Source: Bacteroidales bacterium UBA6408 (lineage in GTDB: Bacteria; Bacteroidota; Bacteroidia; Bacteroidales; UBA932). From it: 16,164 nucleotides of DNA. The notes beneath the pieces are model-generated. The model did not search any database, was not told where the DNA came from, and saw nothing but the letters and a program-made list of their open reading frames with translations. The stretch spans positions 3,367 to 19,530 of the forward strand of contig DJPQ01000020.1 in assembly GCA_002439805.1 (NCBI GenBank), given 5' to 3'. Shown here one piece after another: positions 1 through 6,475 of this stretch (position 1 is the first letter of the stretch; each line of letters opens with the position of its first letter). The position numbers and the translations under genes were made by a program.

Positions 1-109
1 GTCATTTGGACCCACCAAACTCCTCACAAAGAGTGAAAAATCTGACTCCAAAATACATCTCAAATCCTGACGGTGATATGTTGTATAAATTTTTACAATT
101 TTGAATGAT
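1..109. other. Intergenic leader left of the SusE/F-like gene
   Basis: No coding frame of useful length runs through these bases, so this is probably the gap between an upstream gene (susD is expected, off the window) and the first lipoprotein gene. The last 25 bases are very AT-rich. TAAATTTT at 86-93 matches the Bacteroidetes -7 box TAnnTTTG at 7 of 8 positions, but I see no convincing -33 TTTG, so I do not call a promoter. The first bases, GTCATTTGGACC, resemble a small hairpin in the leader of the lipoprotein gene at 6476. Confidence 0.4.
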
Positions 110-1828
110 ATGAAAAAGACATTGAAATATATATTTGCGGGGATTATGGCCCTGGCGGCGATTTCCTGCGAAAAGGACGGGGAGATTCTGACGGTCTCGA
201 ACCCCGAACCGGCGACCGGACTCGGAGCCGACCCGACGGAAAGGGTGCTGACCGCGACGGAGAAGGACAACCTCGGAATGACGTTCTGGTGGAAGAACGG
301 CGGCGGCGCGAGCGTAAGCAATCCTTCGGCCGCGCTTCCGGACGGTTTAGTGGTGTCCTCTCTCCAGTTCTCCGCGACCGAAGGCTTCGAAAGCGCTTAT
401 TCTCAGTCCCTTGAGGCCGACGCGTCTTCCGCGCAGTTAACCGTGGAGGCTCTGAACAACATCGTGCTGAGGCTCGGTGTCACGGAAGAGACCGCGACCA
501 AGGTCTATGTCAGGGTTGCCACGACGCTCGGCAAGACAAGCGTGTTCAGCGAATCGCTTGCCGTCACCGTCACTCCCTACATTGGCGACACCGGGGCGAT
601 GAAGATGAACGACAAGGATTCCGGAACGACCTTCGCGACGATTCACAACACGACTGAGAATCCTGACCGCTACGAGGGATTCGCGGTGACGACCGTCGGA
701 TGGCAGAAATTCTATTTTGTCGCCGCTGACGGTTCCGCATGGGGCGAGGACGAGGCCTGGACTCCGTTCGTCGTGGAGAAGCAGGGCGACGAATGGCGCA
801 ACTGCTGGTTCGCCGGAACGTCCGGATGCCATTACGTTGTCCTCGACACCAAGGCCGGAGAATGGTGGCAGGTTCATTTCCCTTCAGTTGTCATCTCGGC
901 GGAGGGCAATGACACTAAGATGAAGTTCTCGACTTCCGCAAGGACATGGAGCGGAGTTTTCACCACGACGGCGGACAATGCCGCAGTGAAGGTCGGCGGA
1001 ACGGGAGCGAAGTACGACAGGACAGTGGGCACGGAGGCATCCGCGACCCCTATTGACTGGCCGTTTACGATTGCCGCGTCCGAAGGCATCTTCAGCCTTG
1101 TGGAAAGCGACGGTGAAAGCGGACTCACGGCAGGAGCCGCAGGCACATATACCCTAAGCTTCAACATCGACACCAGGGAAATATCCCTCACCTCGGGAGG
1201 AGACACTCCCGCGCCTGCGAACTATCCTGAGCAGCTCTACGCATGGTACTACAAGAAGGAGGCTTCCGACAAGCTCGACATAGCGACCGTCCTCAACGCC
1301 GTCGCCGACAATGACGGGCACTATCAGGGATTCCTCTACACCTCTCCGGAATGGACCGACGAGCAGAGCGGGTTCCGCTTCCTGACCTCGACGGACGACG
1401 ACGCGACGGTTTATTACACCACAGGCGGACAGTACGAGCTCTCGACCGATGCAGGAGGATGGAACTTCTGGAGCGGCGACCCTGGGCTGAACTATGTGAC
1501 CGTGGATTTGACATCCATGACATGGGAGGAGCAGAAAGTGGCGCAAATCGCCGTCTGCGGCGACTTCAATGACTGGAAGACGACCGAAGATGTCATGACT
1601 TACAATGCCGGCACACGCAAGTGGGAAGCGACCTGCGAGGTCGGGAACATCCAGTGGGGCATCAAGTTCGTGTTCGGCGACTGGGTCTGGGAATATGGAG
1701 ACCCGGACGGCGACGGCACCCTTGCCCTGAAGGCGGGGGGATTCAAACCGACAGAAACCGGAACATACAAGTTCGAACTCGACCTCAGCGGCTTCGACGC
1801 GCCGACATACACCATGACTAAGTTATAA
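110..1828 (+). CDS. SusE/SusF-like surface glycan-binding lipoprotein (galactan locus)
   Basis: Predicted outer-membrane lipoprotein that binds glycan at the cell surface beside a SusC/SusD transporter. I start at ATG 110 rather than the in-frame TTG at 101, because MKKTLKYIF begins a clean lipoprotein signal with lipobox AISC (Cys20) followed by EKDGE, a surface-export-type signal. Length is then 572 aa. Residues about 25-157 look like the SusE N-terminal Ig-like domain. The rest appears as an A-B-A'-B' arrangement of beta-rich modules: A and A' (about 160-260 and 373-475) end in Y-V-x-x-D-x5-W, and B and B' (about 262-362 and 477-572) end in T-Y-x-x-x-x-x-D strands. B' opens with a CGDFNDW segment typical of SusE/F starch-binding-like folds. 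The GH53 gene follows after 12 bp, implying an operon. The family call is firm. The ligand (galactan) is inferred from the neighbours and from the equivalent position of BT4669 in B. thetaiotaomicron. Confidence 0.85.
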   Translation: MKKTLKYIFAGIMALAAISCEKDGEILTVSNPEPATGLGADPTERVLTATEKDNLGMTFWWKNGGGASVSNPSAALPDGLVVSSLQFSATEGFESAYSQSLEADASSAQLTVEALNNIVLRLGVTEETATKVYVRVATTLGKTSVFSESLAVTVTPYIGDTGAMKMNDKDSGTTFATIHNTTENPDRYEGFAVTTVGWQKFYFVAADGSAWGEDEAWTPFVVEKQGDEWRNCWFAGTSGCHYVVLDTKAGEWWQVHFPSVVISAEGNDTKMKFSTSARTWSGVFTTTADNAAVKVGGTGAKYDRTVGTEASATPIDWPFTIAASEGIFSLVESDGESGLTAGAAGTYTLSFNIDTREISLTSGGDTPAPANYPEQLYAWYYKKEASDKLDIATVLNAVADNDGHYQGFLYTSPEWTDEQSGFRFLTSTDDDATVYYTTGGQYELSTDAGGWNFWSGDPGLNYVTVDLTSMTWEEQKVAQIAVCGDFNDWKTTEDVMTYNAGTRKWEATCEVGNIQWGIKFVFGDWVWEYGDPDGDGTLALKAGGFKPTETGTYKFELDLSGFDAPTYTMTKL

Positions 1829-1840
1829 AAACAAAACAAT

Positions 1841-2890
1841 ATGAAGAATATGTTTATCAGCGGGATATTGGCGGCCGGGATGCTGGCCGCCGCAGGGTGC
1901 ACGGAAGTGAATCCGGAATACACGGCTCCTGAAAAGCCGGAAGCTCCGGAGGTTGACAGGACGGCGTTCGCCAAGGGCGCGGACATAAGCTGGTGCACCG
2001 AGATGGAGAGCGAGGGCATAAAGTTCTACAACGCCGACGGAGTGGAGACAGAATGCACCGAACTGATGCGTCAGATTGGGATGAACTCGATACGCCTGCG
2101 CGTCTGGGTGAACCCTGCCGAGGGCTGGAACGGGAAGGGAGACGTCATCGCCAAGGCTCTGCGGGCACAGAAGCTCGGCATGAGGCTGATGATTGACTTC
2201 CACTACAGCGACACCTGGGCCGACCCGGGCAGCCAGACCGTTCCTGCGGCATGGAGCAGCTATGGGATTGAGGAGATGAAGAAGGCCGTGGCGGAGCACA
2301 CCGCGGACGTGCTTTCGGGGCTCAAGGACTGCGGAATCGATGTGGAATGGGTGCAGGTCGGGAACGAGACCACGGACGGAATGCTCTGGGAACTCGGCCG
2401 CTGCACGACAAATCCTCAGAACTACACGGAACTCAACAATGCCGGCTACGACGCCGTGAAGTCGGTCTATCCCGAGGCCAAGGTCATCGTCCACCTCGAC
2501 GGAGGACAGGACAACTGGAAGTACCGCAGGATTTTCGGCGAGCTGAAGAAATACGGCGGAAAGTATGACATGATAGGGATGTCTCTCTATCCGTCCTACG
2601 ACCAGTCAGGATGGCAGGGCCCGACGAAGTCCTGCATCGACAACATGAAGAAGGTCTCTTCGGAATATGGATGCCGCGTGATGGTCTGCGAGGTCGGAAT
2701 GCCTTGGGACGACGCGGAGACGGCGAAGGCAATGCTTTCCTATCTCATGACAGAAGCAAAGGGAACCGGGGTCTGCGACGGAGTCTTCTACTGGGAGCCG
2801 GAGGCTCCGGCCGGCTACAATGGGGGCTATCAGCTTGGGGCGTTTGCCGACGGCAGGCCTACCGCCGCCCTTGATGCCTTCAGGGACTGA
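1841..2890 (+). CDS. GH53 endo-beta-1,4-galactanase, lipoprotein
   Basis: Endo-acting hydrolase of beta-1,4-galactan (type I arabinogalactan and rhamnogalacturonan-I side chains), predicted to be lipid-anchored, probably at the cell surface. The 349 aa are normal for GH53. The signal peptide ends in lipobox AAGC (Cys20). The TIM barrel starts near residue 44 with KGADIS and carries hallmark GH53 segments: DFHYSDTWADPG (119-130), GNE with the probable acid/base Glu176, and CEVG with the probable nucleophile Glu284. SLYPSYD (248-254) and FYWEP (316-320) are also typical. It lies 12 bp after the SusE/F-like gene and 128 bp before GH2. The arrangement mirrors BT4668 (surface endo-galactanase) in the known B. 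thetaiotaomicron locus. Galactan fragments would pass to SusCD and then to the periplasmic GH2. Family and activity are well supported; the surface location is inferred. Confidence 0.93.
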   Translation: MKNMFISGILAAGMLAAAGCTEVNPEYTAPEKPEAPEVDRTAFAKGADISWCTEMESEGIKFYNADGVETECTELMRQIGMNSIRLRVWVNPAEGWNGKGDVIAKALRAQKLGMRLMIDFHYSDTWADPGSQTVPAAWSSYGIEEMKKAVAEHTADVLSGLKDCGIDVEWVQVGNETTDGMLWELGRCTTNPQNYTELNNAGYDAVKSVYPEAKVIVHLDGGQDNWKYRRIFGELKKYGGKYDMIGMSLYPSYDQSGWQGPTKSCIDNMKKVSSEYGCRVMVCEVGMPWDDAETAKAMLSYLMTEAKGTGVCDGVFYWEPEAPAGYNGGYQLGAFADGRPTAALDAFRD

Positions 2891-2930
2891 TCTGCCCGGA
2901 GGGAGTGAGAAACCGGGAAATACAGGAGTT

Positions 2931-2963
2931 TTGTCCGAATTGTTGCATAACTTGTCCGTTATG
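2931..2963 (+). promoter_or_regulatory. Operator-like repeats upstream of GH2
   Basis: TTGTCCG occurs at 2931-2937 and again at 2952-2958, 21 bp apart start to start (two helical turns). The second copy is the centre of an inverted repeat, CATAAC (2946-2951) and GTTATG (2958-2963). The site lies just upstream of the -7 box at 2989, where an activator would be expected. No recognisable -33 box is present, which fits activator dependence. Function is inferred. Confidence 0.45.
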
Positions 2964-2988
2964 AGCGGAGGATTCTATGCAGATTGCC

Positions 2989-2996
2989 TAAATTTG
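2989..2996 (+). promoter_or_regulatory. Bacteroidetes -7 promoter box (TAAATTTG)
   Basis: Exact match to the Bacteroidetes sigma-ABfr -7 consensus TAnnTTTG. Transcription would begin near 3000, which favours ATG 3019 over ATG 3001 as the GH2 start. No -33 TTTG is found 19-21 bp upstream. A second promoter inside the galactan operon would allow separate control of GH2. Confidence 0.5.
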
Positions 2997-3018
2997 CAGC
3001 ATGGAAAATTCAAGTTTT

Positions 3019-5613
3019 ATGAGATACAGATTCTTGGCGGCCATCGCCGCCTTTTGTACCGTCCTGCCGCTTGCAGGACAGGTTCGCAGCGAGAAAGCAC
3101 TGAAGGACTGGGAATTCCGGCGCGACCACGACACGGCGGCAGTCTCAGGCTGGGAAAGGGTGCGGGTGCCGCACGACTGGGCGATTTACGGGCCGTTCGA
3201 CAAGGCCAATGATCTTCAGGTCGTTGCCGTGACGCAAAACGGGGAGACCGTACCATCTGAGAAGAACGGACGCAGCGGGGGACTGCCCTATATGGGCAAG
3301 GGCTGCTACCGGACAGACATTGACATCAAGTCTTTGGACGGACGCCGCTTCGAGCTGCTCTTTGACGGGGCAATGAGCGAGGCGCAGGTGTTCGTGAACG
3401 GGGAGAAGGTCTGCGAGTGGCCATACGGCTACAATGCCTTTCACTGTGACATCACCCCGGCGCTGCACGAGGGCACAAACCATGTTGCCGTACTTCTTGA
3501 AAACAGGCCGTTCTCGTCAAGGTGGTACCCAGGAGCCGGACTTTACCGCAAGGTTCGCATGATTGAGACTTCGCAGGTCTATATTCCCGTATGGGGCATC
3601 CATGTGACGACGCCTCATATAGAAAAGGACTATGCAAGCGTCAGCATATCGACGGAAATCAACGGCGCCGGAGAGGGCGAGACATTCGAGCTTGAGACTA
3701 CGGTGCTTGACGAGAGCGGGAATGTGGCTGTCGCCCGCACGGACAGGCGTGCGGTATGCCACGGAGAGGCTGTAAGACAGAACCTTACACTGAACAGCCC
3801 TGCTCTGTGGTCGCCTGAAAATCCCGCGCTCTACACGGCTCAGGTGAAGATTCTCCGTGACGGTGTGCTCATCGACAGCTCCTCGACGCGCTTCGGAGTG
3901 CGCACGGTGGAGTTCGTGGCGGACAAGGGATTTTTCCTGAACGGGGAACGCAGGGTCATTCACGGAGTGTGCATGCACCACGACCTCGGCCCGCTCGGCG
4001 CGGCGGTGAACCGGTCAGCGCTCCGGCATCAGATTGATTTGCTGAAGGAAATGGGCTGCGACGCCATAAGGACCTCGCACAATATGCCGGCCGAGGATCT
4101 CGTGGAACTGTGCGACGAGATGGGAATGATGATGATGGCGGAGACGTTCGACGAATGGGACGTGGCGAAATGCGAGAACGGCTACCACAGGTTTTTCGGG
4201 GAATGGGCGGAGAAGGATGTCGTGAACATGGTCCGGCATTTCAGAAACAACCCGTCCGTGATAATGTGGAGCATAGGCAACGAAGTTCCGACTCAGTGGT
4301 CTCCGGAAGGATACAAGACGGCGGCGTGGCTTCAGTCGCTCTGCCATAGGGAAGACCCGACGAGGGCGGTGACCAGTGGAATGGACCAGTTCGACGCGGT
4401 GGTGAACAACGGGTTCGCGGCGCAGCTGGACGTGCCGGGATTCAACTACAAGCCGCGCCGCTACATCGAGGCCTACGGGAAGCTCCCGCAGAACATCATA
4501 CTCGGCAGCGAAACGGCATCGACGGTGAGTTCAAGGGGAGTATATCACCTGCCTGCCGAGAAGGGGGCGCACGGAATCGATGCTCTTCTGGTATCATCCA
4601 CGAGGCATCCCGACCACCAGTCATCTTCCTATGACACCGACTATTGCTCGTGGTCGAACATCCCGGACGTCGATTTCGCGGCCGATGAGGACTACCCGTG
4701 GATGCCGGGGCAGTTCGTCTGGACAGGTTTCGATTATCTCGGAGAACCGACCCCGTATGACTCTGACTCGTGGCCGAATCATTCCTCGATGTTCGGAATC
4801 ATCGACCTCGCGTCCATCCCTAAGGACCGCTTCTGGCTCTACCGCAGCCAATGGAGAAAGGATGTTCCGACCCTGCACCTCGTCCCGCACTGGACATGGC
4901 CGGGACACGAGGGTGAGAACATCCCGGTGATGGCCTACAGTTCGTTCGACAGGGCGGAACTGTTCCTGAACGGGGTGAGCCAGGGGATGGCAGTAAAGAC
5001 CGCTCCGGCGGGAGTGCCTTCAGACCCGACACAGCCTGCCCCGCTCGCATCTGACCAGGAACTGATGAGGCGTTTCCGCCTGATATGGCCGGATGTCATC
5101 TATCAGCCGGGAGAACTCAAGGTGGTGGCATACGGGCCCGACGGCAAGCCTGCGGCGGAGCAGGTTGTCCGCACTGCCGGCAAGCCCTATGCCCTGAAGC
5201 TCACGCCATACACCGGTCCGGAATCCATCAGGGGGAACGAAGCGGCGGCGCACCGGCTTGGCGGTACGGCGAAGGAGACCGGACAGCAGCCGGACGGCGC
5301 GTCACCGGCAGCGGTTCTCAAGGCCGACGGCGAGCAGCTTTGCTACATCAATGTCAGCGTGGTCGATCGCGACGGCAACCCCGTTCCGACGGACAGCAGA
5401 CTCGTCAGGGTCAGCGTCGGAGGAGCCGGTTCGTTCGAGGCCGTGGCCAACGGCGACCCTACCTGCCTTGAACCGTTCCACCTTCCGCAGATGCATCTTT
5501 TCAGCGGGCAGCTCACGGTGATTGTCCGCAGCGGCGACACTGCCGGGGACATTCCGGTCACCGCCTCAGCGAAGGGTCTGCGCAAGGCAAGCGTCACTCT
5601 CCTCTGCAAATAA
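3019..5613 (+). CDS. GH2 beta-galactosidase, periplasmic
   Basis: Exo-acting glycoside hydrolase expected to release galactose from galacto-oligosaccharides in the periplasm. An in-frame ATG lies at 3001, but ATG 3019 gives a better signal peptide (MRYRFLAAIAAF, cleavage near LAG-Q, residue 21) and leaves room for a leader behind the promoter at 2989. From 3019 the protein has 864 aa: jelly-roll sugar-binding domain (about 25-185), Ig-like domain (190-297, ending TRFGVRTVEF), TIM barrel (300-600), DUF4982 (about 622-719) and a C-terminal beta domain (724-864). The acid/base is Glu422 in SIGNE and the nucleophile Glu498 in LGSE. NGERRVIHGVCMHHD is a classic GH2 barrel opening. It is 128 bp after GH53 and corresponds to BT4667 of the B. 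thetaiotaomicron galactan locus. GH2 is certain. Beta-galactosidase rather than another GH2 activity rests largely on context. Confidence 0.9.
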   Translation: MRYRFLAAIAAFCTVLPLAGQVRSEKALKDWEFRRDHDTAAVSGWERVRVPHDWAIYGPFDKANDLQVVAVTQNGETVPSEKNGRSGGLPYMGKGCYRTDIDIKSLDGRRFELLFDGAMSEAQVFVNGEKVCEWPYGYNAFHCDITPALHEGTNHVAVLLENRPFSSRWYPGAGLYRKVRMIETSQVYIPVWGIHVTTPHIEKDYASVSISTEINGAGEGETFELETTVLDESGNVAVARTDRRAVCHGEAVRQNLTLNSPALWSPENPALYTAQVKILRDGVLIDSSSTRFGVRTVEFVADKGFFLNGERRVIHGVCMHHDLGPLGAAVNRSALRHQIDLLKEMGCDAIRTSHNMPAEDLVELCDEMGMMMMAETFDEWDVAKCENGYHRFFGEWAEKDVVNMVRHFRNNPSVIMWSIGNEVPTQWSPEGYKTAAWLQSLCHREDPTRAVTSGMDQFDAVVNNGFAAQLDVPGFNYKPRRYIEAYGKLPQNIILGSETASTVSSRGVYHLPAEKGAHGIDALLVSSTRHPDHQSSSYDTDYCSWSNIPDVDFAADEDYPWMPGQFVWTGFDYLGEPTPYDSDSWPNHSSMFGIIDLASIPKDRFWLYRSQWRKDVPTLHLVPHWTWPGHEGENIPVMAYSSFDRAELFLNGVSQGMAVKTAPAGVPSDPTQPAPLASDQELMRRFRLIWPDVIYQPGELKVVAYGPDGKPAAEQVVRTAGKPYALKLTPYTGPESIRGNEAAAHRLGGTAKETGQQPDGASPAAVLKADGEQLCYINVSVVDRDGNPVPTDSRLVRVSVGGAGSFEAVANGDPTCLEPFHLPQMHLFSGQLTVIVRSGDTAGDIPVTASAKGLRKASVTLLCK

Positions 5614-5671
5614 GAGAATGCCTTCAGCCGTTCCACGCCGCCGGCAAGGGCCGCACTATCATCTCAAATAA

Positions 5672-5684
5672 TCGAAATTTTCGA
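5672..5684. promoter_or_regulatory. Small palindrome upstream of the XRE gene
   Basis: TCGAAA-T-TTTCGA is a perfect 6-1-6 palindrome about 90 bp upstream of the regulator promoter. It could be a distal operator half of the array that follows, or chance in an AT-rich gap. No role is proven. Confidence 0.25.
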
Positions 5685-5692
5685 CGACTTTA

Positions 5693-5737
5693 CTTGCGAA
5701 TCATAAGCAATGCTTGCGATTCGCAAGTTTTGCTTGC
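5693..5737 (+). promoter_or_regulatory. CTTGCGA operator-like cluster before the XRE gene
   Basis: CTTGCGA occurs at 5693-5699 and 5713-5719, and inverted (TCGCAAG) at 5721-5727; a partial CTTGC is at 5733-5737. The middle copies form the perfect palindrome CTTGCGA-T-TCGCAAG (5713-5727). The outer copy also pairs with it as CTTGCGAATC and GATTCGCAAG (10 bp arms). The array ends about 24 bp before the -7 box, so a protein bound there would lie at or upstream of the -33 region. XRE regulators often bind such sites in front of their own genes, so autoregulation is a reasonable inference. Confidence 0.5.
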
Positions 5738-5760
5738 TGTTTTCGCATCATTTTTATCCA

Positions 5761-5768
5761 TACCTTTG
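5761..5768 (+). promoter_or_regulatory. Bacteroidetes -7 promoter box (TACCTTTG) for the XRE gene
   Basis: Exact TAnnTTTG match, preceded by an AT-rich tract. Transcription would start near 5772 and give a leader of about 54 nt that contains the hairpin at 5782-5801. No clean -33 TTTG is present at the usual spacing. Confidence 0.55.
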
Positions 5769-5781
5769 GCGCGGACGAATA

Positions 5782-5801
5782 TCCCCGAAAGCGAACGGGG
5801 A
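5782..5801 (+). promoter_or_regulatory. Leader hairpin of the XRE gene
   Basis: TCCCCG (5782-5787) and CGGGGA (5796-5801) form a perfect 6-bp stem with the 8-nt loop AAAGCGAA. It lies in the transcribed leader, 24 nt before the start codon and upstream of the likely ribosome-binding site AAAGGA (5813-5818). There is no U-tract, so it is not a terminator. mRNA stability or translational control is possible. Confidence 0.4.
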
Positions 5802-5825
5802 CACTGACCACAAAAGGATAACACT

Positions 5826-6278
5826 ATGGACAACAACTCCATCAAGGAGAACATTCTGCGCCTGAGGAAGCTCCGGGGCCTCACACAGACCGAGGTCGCC
5901 CGGCGCTGCGGCATCTCCATGACCCACTACAGAAGCCTCGAAAGCGGGACGGCCGTTCTCATAAACCCGATAATGTCACGGCTCGCCGATGTTCTGAACA
6001 TAGGGGTCGGCTGTCTCATTTTCGGTTCCTGGAACTGGCAGGACAGGGATTTCAGGCTCGAAGACGAAGCGGTCGGCTACGGGTTCAACTCCACTGCGGC
6101 CGACCGTTCCGAGCGCAGGTACAGCGAACTCCGCGATGAATACGAGGCTCGCCTGAAGAAGGCCAACGACGAGAACAGTTCCCTCCGACAGGTCGTCGAA
6201 ACACAAAGGCGAGACATCTCCCACCTCGAAAGCATAGTCCGTATGCTCCGCCGCCTCAAAGGCTTCGATGAATTTTGA
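5826..6278 (+). CDS. XRE-family HTH regulator with C-terminal coiled coil
   Basis: A 150-aa DNA-binding protein. Residues 6-66 form a Cro/C1-type HTH: IKENILRLRKLRGLTQ, then EVARRCGIS and the YRSLESGT recognition region. The HTH ends with an LADVLNI helix. Residues about 67-90 form a linker with an aromatic stretch (WNWQDRDF). Residues about 95-145 are rich in Glu, Arg, Lys and Leu (SELRDEYEARL, LRQVVETQRRDISHLES) and should form a coiled coil for dimerisation. No ligand-binding, peptidase or kinase domain is visible. The start is supported by AAAGGA seven bases upstream. It stands alone, 212 bp after GH2 and 197 bp before the Ig/FISUMP lipoprotein, behind its own promoter and an operator-like array. 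Its targets could be itself, the lipoprotein or the TonB trio. Known galactan loci use hybrid two-component regulators, so it need not control the galactan genes. Confidence 0.85.
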   Translation: MDNNSIKENILRLRKLRGLTQTEVARRCGISMTHYRSLESGTAVLINPIMSRLADVLNIGVGCLIFGSWNWQDRDFRLEDEAVGYGFNSTAADRSERRYSELRDEYEARLKKANDENSSLRQVVETQRRDISHLESIVRMLRRLKGFDEF

Positions 6279-6336
6279 AATCATCAGAAAAATTGCGGCA
6301 AAGGTGGAAAAATTCGGCTCATTTTCGGGGAAGGGC

Positions 6337-6368
6337 TTGGAATTGAGGATGACAAATTCTAAATTTGT
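6337..6368 (+). promoter_or_regulatory. Promoter with overlapping palindrome, lipoprotein gene
   Basis: TAAATTTG at 6360-6367 is an exact -7 box. TTG at 6337-6339 lies 20 bp upstream, the usual -33 spacing, making this the best two-part promoter in the window. The -7 box overlaps the palindrome ACAAAT-TCTAA-ATTTGT (6352-6368), so a repressor there would block polymerase. The leader to ATG 6476 would be about 105 nt and includes the short stem GGTC-ATTG-GACC at 6445-6456. Confidence 0.55.
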
Positions 6369-6475
6369 GTGGTTAGAAATTTACGAATGATAGACGCCGT
6401 TTCGGAAGGTCGCGTCACAAGTGGATTTATGTGTTTAATTATTAGGTCATTGGACCAGCTAAAAATCTCAAACAA

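Noticed and set aside
1823..2494. Minus-strand frame of 223 codons opposite GH53
   Set aside because: GH53 on the plus strand has all catalytic motifs. The antisense translation is low-complexity and matches nothing I recognise.
6267..6286. GATGA/TCATC inverted repeat spanning the end of the XRE gene
   Set aside because: A 5-bp stem with no following T-run is not convincing as a terminator or operator.
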